A stretch of 64,000 nucleotides of DNA from a bacterium (GCA_905221295.1 CAJNCP010000001.1:434001-498000), one strand, 5' to 3'. Counted from the stretch's first letter, positions 17,201 through 23,562 are shown. Numbers and translations: made by a program. Notes: generated by a model from the letters alone, not told the origin.

Positions 17201-18919
17201 GCTGGCAAGATGATTCATTTCAACTTTGATGCTGTTAAAACAAAAGCTATCCGTGCTCGCATGACGCGCAAGGATACTACTAACGGAATTGCTCTAGTAG
17301 AATTCTCTGCAGTTACTCCAACAGAGGCGCTTCAGTCAACGACAACAACAAGCATTACTGTCAACGGTCAAACCTTGTCTAATTTTGCAGCAGATAAGAC
17401 AGATTACCGTCTGGAGTATCAAGGTACAAGGCCAAGGATTGAAGCTACCGCAACAAACAATGCAACTGTGACAGTAGTTCAATCTGAGAGCGATGAGCTT
17501 CCAAGTCTTGTTCGTGTGGTGACGGAAGACGGTCAAACCATTAAAGAATACCGTATCCAATTAGTTAAAAAGTTTGCGGATCCAAGTCAACCAACACCAC
17601 CAGTTCACAAGACGATACCAGATGAAGGCGTTCAATCTCTTGTAGTTGAACAACCGCGCTTGGATGTGGTAACTGAAGAGGTTGTCTTCAAGACTATTGA
17701 ACGCGAAAATCCACAGTTGCCTAAGGGCACCCGAAAAGTTGTCCAAGAAGGCAAGGTTGGTGAGAAGACTACGCTTGTTGAAGTGACGATTGAAAATGGC
17801 AAGGAAATCGGTCGAGTGACTCGGGATAGCTTCGTTTCTAAAGCTCCAGTCGATCAAATCGTGGAAATTGGTAAACCAGTTGAGCAAGTGACACCAGACC
17901 AAGGCGTTCAAGCTCCTGTAGTTGAACAACCGCGCTTGGATGTGGCAACTGAAGAAGTTGGCTTCAAGACCGTCGAACGTGAAAATCCACAGTTGCCTAA
18001 GGGCACTCGAAAAGTTGTCCAAGAAGGCAAGGTTGGTGAGAAGACCACGCTTGTTGAAGTGACGATTGAAAATGGCAAGGAAATCGGCCGAGTGACTCGA
18101 GATAGCTTCGTTTCCAAATCTCCAGTGGATCAAATCATGGAAATCGGTAAACCAGTCGAGCAAGTGACACCAGCTGCGGGTGATAAAGAACTTGTAGTTG
18201 AGCAGCCACGCTTGGATGTGGTAACTGAAGAAGTTGGCTTCAAGACCATTGAACGCGAAAATCCACAATTGCCTAAGGGCACCCGAAAAGTTGTCCAAGA
18301 AGGTAAGGTTGGTGAGAAGACTACGCTTGTTGAAGTGACGATTGAAAATGGCAAGGAAATCGGTCGAGTGACTCGGGATAGCTTCGTTTCTAAAGCTCCA
18401 GTCGATCAAATCGTGGAAATCGGTAAACCAGTCGAGCAAGTGACACCAGCTGCGGGTGATAAAGAACTTGTAGTTGAGCAGCCACGCTTGGATGTGGTAA
18501 CTGAAGAAGTTGGCTTCAAGACCATTGAACGCGAAAATCCACAATTGCCTAAGGGCACCCGAAAAGTTGTCCAAGAAGGTAAGGTTGGTGAGAAGACCAC
18601 GCTTGTTGAAGTGACGATTGAGAATGGCAAGGAAAGTGGTCGAGTGACTCGAGATAGCTTCGTTTCCAAAGCTCCAGTGGATCAAATCGTGGAAATTGGA
18701 AGTAAGGAAGAAAAACCAGAAATTCCTTCACAAGATCAAACTAACAAGCCTGATTCTCCTCAGAATCAAGAAGCTAAACCAGAGGCACCGCTACAGACTC
18801 CAGAAAGAAAAGAGACTGCAGTCTTGCCAAATACTGGAACAGCAACAGATTCCGCCTTCTTACTTGGTCTTTTAACCGCCTTGACAGGATTGTTCCTGTT
18901 CAAAAAGAGGGAAGAGTAA
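11261..18919 (+). CDS. bgaA: Surface-anchored GH2 beta-galactosidase, BgaA type
   Basis: This 2552-residue protein follows the pneumococcal BgaA plan: YSIRK signal peptide (to about residue 35); GH2 sugar-binding and Ig-like domains (about 169-436); GH2 barrel (from about 437) with the acid/base E580 in SLGNEVEE and the nucleophile E660 in YGSETSS; bacterial Ig-like (Big_4) modules near 997-1155 and 1340-1487; a CBM71-like module (about 1492-1670) with the RWTNW motif; another Ig-like domain; a second CBM71-like module (about 1840-2025); four G5 repeats; LPNTG, membrane helix and KKREE tail. BgaA removes beta1,4-linked galactose from host N-glycans and also acts as an adhesin through its CBM71 modules. 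AGGAAGG precedes the ATG. Its last ~75 residues are identical to those of the upstream GH20-GH84 protein. The two enzymes together would strip Gal and then GlcNAc. Confidence 0.96.
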   Translation: MEKKCKYSIRKYAIGACSVMIGALLFGTSLASADEVQAPSPAIARGEVSDRGGTETGEVEQLEGKTNLATEETAQFVKAKADEDTPTPSKKNENGKAESSESVLPDSSFSQKDKNTINSEQVSHQSQSLRTVEQEKPAPLISKEQNQVQPITTSPVTEEEKALLEARKQNFNKDWYFKLNPTGDQSKENIDMKDWKKLNLPHDWSIFFDFDHSSPARNEGGQLNGGVAWYRKTFTLEEENKDKNVRLTFDGVYMDSHVYVNGKHVGHYPNGYNQFSYDITDYLYKDGRKNTIAVQVTNKQPSSRWYSGSGIYRDVHLKMTDKLHVSKHGNTITTPKLKEQQKGDVDTVIASKVVNTDSKAHQVYVEHQVFTKEGQAVSAAVRSVIKELGANQELQFDQTLQVNRPTLWTTKSDKPQLYVMKTKVYRDNQLVDVTEDTFGYRYFDWTAAEGFSLNGERMKFHGVCIHQDNGALGSEENAKAIYRKLKLLKEMGVNAIRTSHNPASEQLLNAAAELGFLVQEEAFDTWYHSKKTYDYGRFFDQEATHPDAKPGEKWSDFDLRMMVEKDKNNPSIIMWSLGNEVEEANGDERSIATAKRLKAVIKAIDKERYVTMGENKFSQRSSGDFLEIAKIMDVVGMNYGEHNYEAVRRAHPDWKIYGSETSSATRTRGSYYDPSRILNHDHSAGRHYEQSDYGNDKVAWGRTATQSWTFDRDRAGYAGQFIWTGIDYIGEPTPWHNMDRTPVKSSFFGIIDTAGLPKNDFYLYQSQWRSVKDKPMVHMLPHWNWDEQSLRDRKMLVDGKVPVRVFSNAASVELYLNNESLGKKTFAKKQTADGRSYQEGENGQLYLEWKVAYKPGTLVAVARDESGKEIARDTVTTAEQASNVRLVKEEHVIGADGKDLTYIHYEIVDANGNLVPTANNLVHFNLHGQGEIVGVDNGEQASRERYKAQADGTWKRRAFNGKGVVVVKSTETAGKFTLFADSEGLGSDSATVYTVKKDQSVKELVGFLPAKATAMVGDEVQLPQTVKAVYSDGSTEDKSVTWQAPADLTKTHGVKEVTGSVEGTKHPARLIVKVLDLVAWLPKKQTVPVNTDTEDLDKTVTAVFSDGSTSDTEVSSWTLEDPEALKTEKGETKATGKIEDTDISIPARFKASDEEVPEGSVTGIQIAGKSLADFSADKTYYRIPLAYGATIPTVSATTSGGATATIQQAGAGNDKLTSIFVTDESGRLTRVYRLQFVEASPALTGIELEVDKTENLVEDQAIPYKVKGVYEDGTRALLSENDVELTIKSGDGAEVKAENGKLLLYRKGTAHISARLTKGDKTLTSKELTLNIVENAQEKTITELRPIKLSTDLHKLPSLPQEVLAVYNQGLPRKVAVTWEPISQEKVDHYHSFTVKGRVAGTDIDAQAHVTVEGFLTAEEVSLAVSKGEKIKLPATVRTYHSDGSVQYKEVAWDDVPADATAQAGKVEVTGTVQGLNLRTKAHIRVSEQTVQNKNISKQWTGSELPAAFVSDTGGDDSASALNDTHVSRTPSGAKNRWTNWRTGNEEDYAGILFGDAGDLTKRFVDNLKADFYTDGAIGLPEDYVIEYYAGKDLPELPKDVNHVRKEAQHPFNQASNWKPVTGLRAPQTLSANSENVFRFDKVETPAIRIRMKKKANTSGVGLTELTVMGNSVEEATSAKAKLMVDGQAIPGFNSAIKEYEIVKKETGNQVTAEVSDNGLATVIPAATEKDPVRVLIKAENGQIIDEYRIRFVKESKQVGKPVAAETLSTVVNVGDKLNLPSTVPVYYPNGTEWTKKDLAVTWNPVDESLLQTKGNFTLTGTIPGTDLQARLKVRVSEQTGRNAALNQNHNDQDSLAFASITNDTDPASKDKVYYVNDGSTNESNRWTNWSRQAPSKEVSVGVLFKKQGKIAAETVTQVGMQFFRDGGTDAPQKLVLEYYAGPDFAEPNPTSRYSEQADHPFNDPNNWKQLNYTADSEIKAGKMIHFNFDAVKTKAIRARMTRKDTTNGIALVEFSAVTPTEALQSTTTTSITVNGQTLSNFAADKTDYRLEYQGTRPRIEATATNNATVTVVQSESDELPSLVRVVTEDGQTIKEYRIQLVKKFADPSQPTPPVHKTIPDEGVQSLVVEQPRLDVVTEEVVFKTIERENPQLPKGTRKVVQEGKVGEKTTLVEVTIENGKEIGRVTRDSFVSKAPVDQIVEIGKPVEQVTPDQGVQAPVVEQPRLDVATEEVGFKTVERENPQLPKGTRKVVQEGKVGEKTTLVEVTIENGKEIGRVTRDSFVSKSPVDQIMEIGKPVEQVTPAAGDKELVVEQPRLDVVTEEVGFKTIERENPQLPKGTRKVVQEGKVGEKTTLVEVTIENGKEIGRVTRDSFVSKAPVDQIVEIGKPVEQVTPAAGDKELVVEQPRLDVVTEEVGFKTIERENPQLPKGTRKVVQEGKVGEKTTLVEVTIENGKESGRVTRDSFVSKAPVDQIVEIGSKEEKPEIPSQDQTNKPDSPQNQEAKPEAPLQTPERKETAVLPNTGTATDSAFLLGLLTALTGLFLFKKREE
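17627..18698 (+). repeat. Array of four 276-bp G5-domain repeats in bgaA
   Basis: The repeats begin at equivalent Gly codons at 17627, 17903, 18179 and 18455. They are the same 92-residue unit as in the upstream gene, with the same two linker types and nearly the same DNA sequence. The following 3' segment (about 18699-18917) matches 10830-11048 of the first gene essentially base for base, and similarity stops right after the stop codon region. Confidence 0.95.
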
Positions 18920-18979
18920 GTATTTGACAAGAATCTTGTGGTTGATGGACGATAAAGAGTTCCTGAAATCGAAAGTTTA

Positions 18980-19009
18980 GGAGAAGACCAGATGGTCTTC
19001 TCCTTTTTC
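18980..19009 (+). terminator. Terminator of bgaA
   Basis: A perfect 10-bp stem GGAGAAGACC/GGTCTTCTCC with a 4-base loop (AGAT) is followed by five T residues. Confidence 0.9.
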
Positions 19010-19016
19010 AGGTTTT

Positions 19017-19355
19017 TTGTCAACTGAAATGAGTGACTTATGTAGAGGTCATTTGAATGGGTATCAGTTTAGTGGATTGGACGATGAAAAGAGAAATTTG
19101 GTCTCTATGACCGACTGGCTCAATGCTGGAACAGATAATACTAATCAAGAAAGCATGCTTTACTATAAGAACTGTTTGGACTCTTGGTTGTCTAATCACC
19201 CAAACTACTATCTTGACTACGAGGTGACACCAATCTATCAAAAGGATGAATTGATCCAGAGAAAGATTGAGTTGCAGTATGTGGGAATCAATTATTTGGA
19301 AGTTGCTACTAAAAATACAGTCAAAAAGCCGTTGGAAAGCGGTTTTTTGTTATAA
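19017..19355 (+). pseudogene. 5'-truncated DNA/RNA non-specific endonuclease fragment
   Basis: About 108 residues resemble the C-terminal half of the DNA/RNA non-specific endonuclease family: CRGHLNGYQFSG (compare the DRGH catalytic motif), then DEKRNLVSMTDWLN and TNQESMLYY. The N-terminal half and signal sequence are missing, because upstream of 19017 the frame runs straight into the bgaA terminator. No ribosome-binding site precedes the possible starts (TTG 19017, ATG 19029). The first catalytic Asp of DRGH is Cys here. It is best read as a remnant cut off when the glycosidase genes arrived or rearranged. Function is unlikely. Confidence 0.7.
19323..19348 (+). terminator. Terminator after the nuclease fragment
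   Basis: A stem AAAAGCCG/CGGTTTTT with one G-U pair is followed by T residues, and overlaps the end of the fragment's frame. Confidence 0.55.
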
Positions 19356-19356
19356 T
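19351..19356 (+). promoter_or_regulatory. Extended -10 of the DUF2829-SDR pair
   Basis: TGT-TATAAT (TATAAT at 19351-19356) lies 33 bases before the next ATG. No good -35 is visible, which is common for extended -10 promoters. Confidence 0.5.
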
Positions 19357-19389
19357 TAAACTAAGAGTGTAGCATTAAAGGAGAACAAC

Positions 19390-19626
19390 ATGACTTTTGA
19401 AGAAATATTGCCTGGATTAAAGGCTAAGAAAAAATATGTACGAACTGGTTGGGGAGGGGCAGAAAACTATGTCCAACTTTTTGACACCATCGAGCAAAAT
19501 GGTGTAGCTCTTGAGGTGACGCCCTATTTCCTAATCAACGTGTCTGGAGAAGGGGAAGGTTTTTCCATGTGGAGCCCGACACCTTGTGATGTTTTGGCAA
19601 CGGATTGGGTAGAAGTGCATGACTAG
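19390..19626 (+). CDS. DUF2829 family protein (Tad2-like)
   Basis: This 78-residue protein starts MTFEEILPGLKAKKKYVRTGW and ends with the W-S-P-(x)4-D-x-L-A-x-D-W motif. These are the hallmarks of DUF2829. Phage members of this family (Thoeris anti-defence 2, Tad2) bind and sequester cyclic-ADPR-type signals, but many chromosomal members have no known role. AAAGGAGAA precedes the ATG. It overlaps the following SDR gene by 8 bases, so the two are almost certainly co-translated. The family call rests on motif recognition; an anti-defence role here is only a hypothesis. Confidence 0.75.
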   Translation: MTFEEILPGLKAKKKYVRTGWGGAENYVQLFDTIEQNGVALEVTPYFLINVSGEGEGFSMWSPTPCDVLATDWVEVHD

Positions 19627-20317
19627 ACGTGTATTGATTACGGGAGTGAGTTCAGGTATCGGACTTGCTCAAGCTCGACTCTTTTTAGAGAAGGGTTATC
19701 AAGTTTATGGAGTTGACCAAGGCGAAAATCCATTTTTACAGGGTGATTTCCACTTTTTACAGAGAGATTTGACCTTAGACTTGAAACCTGTTTTTGACTG
19801 GTGTCCTCAGGTGGATGTCTTGTGCAATACTGCAGGAGTTTTGGATGATTACAAACCACTGTTGGATCAAACAGCGCAGGAAATTCAAGAGATTTTTGAA
19901 ATCAACTACGTGACTCCTGTTGAGTTGACTCGGCATTATTTGACACAAATGTTGGAAAATAAAAAAGGAATCATCATCAATATGTGTTCGATTGCCTCAA
20001 GTCTAGCTGGCGGAGGTGGTCACGCCTATACCTCGTCTAAGCATGCCTTGGCTGGGTTTACCAAGCAGTTGGCTCTAGACTATGCTGAGGCTGGGATTCA
20101 GGTCTTTGGGATCGCTCCAGGAGCAGTTAAGACAGCTATGACCGCTGCGGACTTTGAGCCAGGTGGATTGGCTGACTGGGTGGCTAGTGAAACGCCTATC
20201 AAGCGCTGGATTGAGCCAGAGGAAATAGCAGATGTTACACTTTTCCTGGCAAGTGGAAAAGCAAGCGCCATGCAAGGACAAATCATTACAATAGATGGTG
20301 GTTGGTCTTTGAAGTAA
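19619..20317 (+). CDS. Short-chain dehydrogenase/reductase
   Basis: This 232-residue classical SDR has the NAD(P)-binding GVSSGIG motif at residues 9-15, an NTAG segment (about 70), and the catalytic Ser (MCSIAS) and YTSSK (Tyr/Lys) residues. It ends in the usual GQIITIDGGW. It resembles 3-oxoacyl-ACP reductases, but the fatty-acid synthesis operon is not nearby, so the substrate is unknown. Its ATG lies inside the DUF2829 gene (8-base overlap). Confidence 0.9.
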   Translation: MTRRVLITGVSSGIGLAQARLFLEKGYQVYGVDQGENPFLQGDFHFLQRDLTLDLKPVFDWCPQVDVLCNTAGVLDDYKPLLDQTAQEIQEIFEINYVTPVELTRHYLTQMLENKKGIIINMCSIASSLAGGGGHAYTSSKHALAGFTKQLALDYAEAGIQVFGIAPGAVKTAMTAADFEPGGLADWVASETPIKRWIEPEEIADVTLFLASGKASAMQGQIITIDGGWSLK

Positions 20318-20353
20318 TATAGTTGCTATTGAGTGAATATGTGGAGGTAAGCT

Positions 20354-20689
20354 ATGAAAAGAGATGAGTTCGGATTTGTGTTACCAAGCCTCTATTATCA
20401 GTTTTTATCAGAATGGGACGAAGTGGATTCTTATGAGATTGGTGACTCAGGTATCTGTTTGTATGCTAAGGAGGATCTCTTAGAGCGTAATGAGACCTAT
20501 CAGATAGAAGTAGATGAATCAGACTTCTTTTTGATTGGTCAAGAGGGAGATTTGGTTTATTTTATCAAGAAAAATGCTGATGATTGCATTTATGAAAATG
20601 ATTTGGGTGCTTTGGGCTCTTTAGAAATGCAAAAAGTTGCTGCAACTGTCTATGACTTTATTGACAAGGTCTTAGAAGAAAGATTGTAA
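20354..20689 (+). CDS. SMI1/KNR4 (SUKH)-like protein
   Basis: This is a 111-residue acidic protein. Its N-terminus (FGFVLPSLYYQFLSEWDEVDSYEI) has the LPxxYxxFL pattern seen in SUKH-superfamily proteins, followed by short beta-strand-like segments (LYAKEDLLE, FFLIGQEGDLVYFI). SUKH proteins are often immunity proteins to secreted nuclease toxins. The ATG is preceded by GGAGGTAAG. A second SUKH-type gene follows 16 bases later. The assignment is by pattern and neighbourhood and is moderate. Confidence 0.6.
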   Translation: MKRDEFGFVLPSLYYQFLSEWDEVDSYEIGDSGICLYAKEDLLERNETYQIEVDESDFFLIGQEGDLVYFIKKNADDCIYENDLGALGSLEMQKVAATVYDFIDKVLEERL

Positions 20690-20705
20690 AACCGGAGGGA
20701 TAATT

Positions 20706-21128
20706 ATGCTAAGAGCAACAGATGCGAATGAGCCAATTACAAGAGAAGATCTTTTACAATTTGAGGAGAACCTTGGAAAGAAATTGCCCGAATCCATGTT
20801 AAACTTTTATCTTCAGTACAATGGTGGTCACTCTTGTGTGTCTGGTGTTCATGATGACAAACATCTCTTTCCTTTCAATGCTTTTTATTCACTAGAGGAG
20901 ATGGAGAAGGCCCTCAACTGGTTTGATGATGAGGTTGTTCCAGCAGGATTTAAGGCTAAAGACCTCCTTCATTTTGCCTATGATCCTGGGTCTGGCAACT
21001 ATGCTCTGTCTCTAAGGGAAGAAGATTTTGGCAAGGTTTACTACTATGTTTTAGAAGAAAGAGCTGAGATTTTTGGTCAATGGCTTTCATTTGAGGCTTT
21101 TCTGACTAGTTTTGTGGAAGGTGAGTAG
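20706..21128 (+). CDS. SMI1/KNR4 (SUKH) family protein
   Basis: This 140-residue protein has clear SMI1/KNR4 features: LLQFEENLGKKLPESMLNFYLQYNGG near the N-terminus, the FPFNAFYSLEEM segment, and the strand pair HFAYDPGSGNYALSL followed by KVYYYVLEE. Members are common as immunity proteins of polymorphic toxins and as orphan genes. CGGAGGG precedes the ATG. It lies in a same-strand cluster with another SUKH-like gene and a broken DUF7716-like gene, an arrangement typical of immunity islands. No intact toxin is in the window. Confidence 0.8.
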   Translation: MLRATDANEPITREDLLQFEENLGKKLPESMLNFYLQYNGGHSCVSGVHDDKHLFPFNAFYSLEEMEKALNWFDDEVVPAGFKAKDLLHFAYDPGSGNYALSLREEDFGKVYYYVLEERAEIFGQWLSFEAFLTSFVEGE

Positions 21129-21145
21129 AAATAAAAGGAGCAATC

Positions 21146-21482
21146 ATGCGTAAACACCAATTCTTTTCACTAGCAGATATTTTAGAGCAAGTTAAGTTAG
21201 AACAATGTACTCAAGATGACTTTTGCCTCTATGGCAATGATGAAGGGAATTTGGCTCTCGATAGCCTTTATTTTGGTGTCGGATTATCCAGTTGTAGTTG
21301 ATGATAAAGATGTCTACCCTGTGGAAGTAGTAGAGAGAAATCTTAATCTGGTATATTATGGTGAACAGTTGATTGATGTTTTGATTGTAGCCTTGGAAGA
21401 AAAGCCAGACGCAAGTCTCCAAGACTTGGTCGATGCATTGAATTACTATAATCGGAATGATACGTTTATGCCTTTTGCCTAG
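21146..21482 (+). pseudogene. DUF7716-like gene broken by a frameshift
   Basis: An ATG at 21146, preceded by AAAGGAG, opens a frame that reads MRKHQFFSLADILEQVKLEQ and continues to about codon 45 before running into a stop at about 21300. The continuation is in the +1 frame from about 21270: SDYPVVVDDKDVYPVEVV, then YYGEQLIDVLI and LQDLVDALNYYNRNDTF up to the stop at 21482. Joined, the two parts make one protein of about 111 residues resembling the DUF7716 family found near immunity genes. The shift lies in the T-rich stretch at about 21268-21290. Confidence 0.7.
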
Positions 21483-21510
21483 TAACTAAGCTGGATTTAC
21501 ATAGTTCCAT

Positions 21511-21548
21511 TAAGTATAGGCGAATACAGTAAGTATAGGCAAATACAG
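21511..21548 (+). repeat. Tandem duplication of a 19-bp unit
   Basis: TAAGTATAGGCGAATACAG is followed immediately by a copy with one change (G to A). It ends right at the TAAGGAG ribosome-binding site of the next gene. It looks like a recent slippage duplication. Confidence 0.9.
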
Positions 21549-21560
21549 TAAGGAGTTAAA

Positions 21561-22166
21561 ATGAAGCTGACAGAAGTATTTGAGCTAGTGGAAAATCATC
21601 CAGATTTAAAACCCTATGTAGAAAAGATTTTAAAAAAGCACATGAAGACCAACTGTTCCTATCTTGAGTCTCTTAATCACCTTGCTTATTTACTCTATCT
21701 AGATGGTCAAAAAGAACTAGCTAAAAAGTTGTTAGATATTTTGCTACAAATTCCCTTTGAAGGAGATTATAATAGTTGGACCTTTGTTGAGAGTTCAATA
21801 GTCTTGTTGGCCTATATGGAAAAGCAGACGGAAAATCAGGTGTTCATCTATCAAAATCTCCTTTTAAGTCCACTGGATTCTGGGGAGGAAACAACTAGAA
21901 AAATAAGAAGGAGAGTACATCAGAGATTTTTGAATGGTGATACCTTGGAACAAAAGCTTGCAAAAATCGAGCAAGCTTCGACCCTTACATCTGAGATGGA
22001 ATGGTGCTTACTTTACTTAGCAGACTTGTTAAAACTTCAGTTGTTTAGTGCGGAATCAACTCTGGACGAGGCGGATATCCAGTCTAAAATAGAAGAACAA
22101 ATCGAAAGATTACAAAACTTTATCAAGGAGCAGGGGATGTATGTACTTTTTCCATTTAGGGTATGA
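21561..22166 (+). CDS. Uncharacterised helical protein
   Basis: This 201-residue protein is not recognised with confidence. It is predicted to be nearly all helical, with a TPR-like feel in the middle (SYLESLNHLAYLLYLDGQKELAKKLLDILLQI), a basic RRRVHQRF segment near residue 118, and an amphipathic, possibly coiled, region at 165-190. It has no signal peptide or membrane segment, so it is probably cytoplasmic. AAGGAG precedes the ATG. It sits in the same-strand accessory cluster after the broken DUF7716-like gene, so a link to an immunity island is possible but unproven. Confidence 0.7.
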   Translation: MKLTEVFELVENHPDLKPYVEKILKKHMKTNCSYLESLNHLAYLLYLDGQKELAKKLLDILLQIPFEGDYNSWTFVESSIVLLAYMEKQTENQVFIYQNLLLSPLDSGEETTRKIRRRVHQRFLNGDTLEQKLAKIEQASTLTSEMEWCLLYLADLLKLQLFSAESTLDEADIQSKIEEQIERLQNFIKEQGMYVLFPFRV

Positions 22167-22207
22167 GGAAGTGTAGCTAAATTTGAATGATGGAAAGAGG
22201 GGAAGAA

Positions 22208-23056
22208 ATGAATAACCAGCTAGCCCTTAGTGGCGAAAAAATTGTTGAAAAGGTTCATCCTAAAATATTCCACCATATTGGTATGATTCGTGGAGAATAT
22301 TTGTTGAGAGAGCTTAATCAAAACATCCTATTAGCAAGTTGCCAGCAATTTGTAAAAGATTATCTAGATACCATTTGCTCCTTGTACTCAGATGAAGAGG
22401 TATGGTATCGTTTTTCAGAATTAACGAATACAGAAGCTAATTGTCTAAAAGGGACTAAAGAGTATTTTGATGAAAATCATCCCTTGTTTGGATATAGAGG
22501 GATAAGGCGTTTGCTGGCGTGTCCGAATGAATTTCAGACTGAGGCACATGTCGTTACAGAAGTTTATCAAACAAATCCCAATCTGTCTCTTATTTTTCCT
22601 TTTGTCAATGATGCCGACCAATTAAAACAAGCTATTAGAGTATTGCGTGAGCATGGTTTTACTGGAAAAGTCGGCACAATGATTGAATTACCGTCAGCTT
22701 ATTTTGACTTGGACAGAATAATAGAAACGGGTATTTCAAAGATTATAGTTGGAATGAATGATTTGACTTCTTTTGTTTTTGCGACTGTGAGAAACAGTCA
22801 ATGGCATGATATGGAAAGTCCAATAATGTTAGATATGCTAAGACAGGTGCAGGATAAAGCAATGATAAAAAAGATTGACTTTGCTGTAGCAGGCTATCTG
22901 AATGCTTCTTTCATACAAAAAATAAATCAGATGGGTATCAAGTGTATTATCCACTACAGTTCTATTCCAGAGATTTTTAATTTAGAGATTGACCTTCCAG
23001 ACCACCTCAAACGTGTAAAAGAAGTAAGTAAAAAATTACAAAGGAGTGACCTATGA
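22208..23056 (+). CDS. Free-standing PEP-utiliser-type TIM barrel protein
   Basis: This 282-residue protein matches only the C-terminal PEP/pyruvate-binding barrel of PEP synthase, pyruvate phosphate dikinase and PTS enzyme I. Visible family residues are R97 in HPLFGYRGIRRLL, the IFPFVND strand, the metal-ligand E160 in MIELPS, and D185 in GMNDLTSF. The ATP-grasp and phosphohistidine domains are absent. At the position of the catalytic Cys (CGE/CGQ) it has A228-G229-Y230. It may bind PEP or a related acid without the usual chemistry. I chose the ATG at 22208 because AGAGGGG lies 5 bases upstream; an ATG at 22187 in the same frame has no ribosome-binding site. It overlaps the next gene by 4 bases (ATGA). 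Confidence 0.75.
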   Translation: MNNQLALSGEKIVEKVHPKIFHHIGMIRGEYLLRELNQNILLASCQQFVKDYLDTICSLYSDEEVWYRFSELTNTEANCLKGTKEYFDENHPLFGYRGIRRLLACPNEFQTEAHVVTEVYQTNPNLSLIFPFVNDADQLKQAIRVLREHGFTGKVGTMIELPSAYFDLDRIIETGISKIIVGMNDLTSFVFATVRNSQWHDMESPIMLDMLRQVQDKAMIKKIDFAVAGYLNASFIQKINQMGIKCIIHYSSIPEIFNLEIDLPDHLKRVKEVSKKLQRSDL

Positions 23057-23493
23057 CACCGCAAGAAATGTGGAATATTTACAAGCAAATTAACCCCGCG
23101 ATTGGAGATGAGATAGATGCCTGGGCTTTTGGAGTGGAAGCCGATCTCTTGGCAGATTTGGTTTTAAGAGGCGAAAAGACAGCAACCGCCTCAGCCTACG
23201 ACCTCTACGCTCTAGAAGTCGAACCTCTTCCGCGAGAAGGGACCTTCGATGTCATTTTAGACAGTCAAAATCAGGCTGTCTGCATTGTCGAAATTACAAA
23301 GGTTTCCGTTCAGCCCTTTAATCAAGTTTCTGCTGACCATGCCTTTAAGGAAGGTGAGGGAGACAAATCTTTAGCCTATTGGCGTCAGGTTCATGAGGAC
23401 TGTTTCGCCGAGTGGCTGAGAGAGGCAGGACTGACTTTTACACCTGACAGCAAGGTCGTTTTGGAAGAATTTCGCAAGGTCTACCCACTGTAG
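23053..23493 (+). CDS. ASCH domain protein
   Basis: This 146-residue protein has the ASCH pattern: LVLRGEKTATASAY near residue 38, then a basic-free beta-barrel core (FDVILDSQ, CIVEITKVSVQPF), and GEGDKSLAYWRQVHEDCF with the conserved W/H pair. ASCH domains are thought to bind RNA; some relatives are nucleases or hydrolases of modified nucleosides. The ATG overlaps the preceding stop (ATGA), so it is translationally coupled to the PEP-utiliser-like gene. It is followed by a terminator. Confidence 0.85.
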   Translation: MTPQEMWNIYKQINPAIGDEIDAWAFGVEADLLADLVLRGEKTATASAYDLYALEVEPLPREGTFDVILDSQNQAVCIVEITKVSVQPFNQVSADHAFKEGEGDKSLAYWRQVHEDCFAEWLREAGLTFTPDSKVVLEEFRKVYPL

Positions 23494-23498
23494 AATGT

Positions 23499-23540
23499 AA
23501 AAGGAAGAAAGTTTTGGAAATCACCGTCCAATCCTTTTTT
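23499..23540 (+). terminator. Terminator between the ASCH gene and pepN
   Basis: An outer stem AAAAGGA/TCCTTTT and an inner TTGGA/TCCAA pair are followed by a T run at 23535-23540. Confidence 0.6.
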
Positions 23541-23556
23541 CTCATGCGAAACATGA

Positions 23557-23562
23557 TATAAT
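23557..23562 (+). promoter_or_regulatory. Extended -10 promoter of pepN
   Basis: TGA-TATAAT, about 50 bases ahead of the pepN ATG. No good -35 is seen. Confidence 0.6.
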
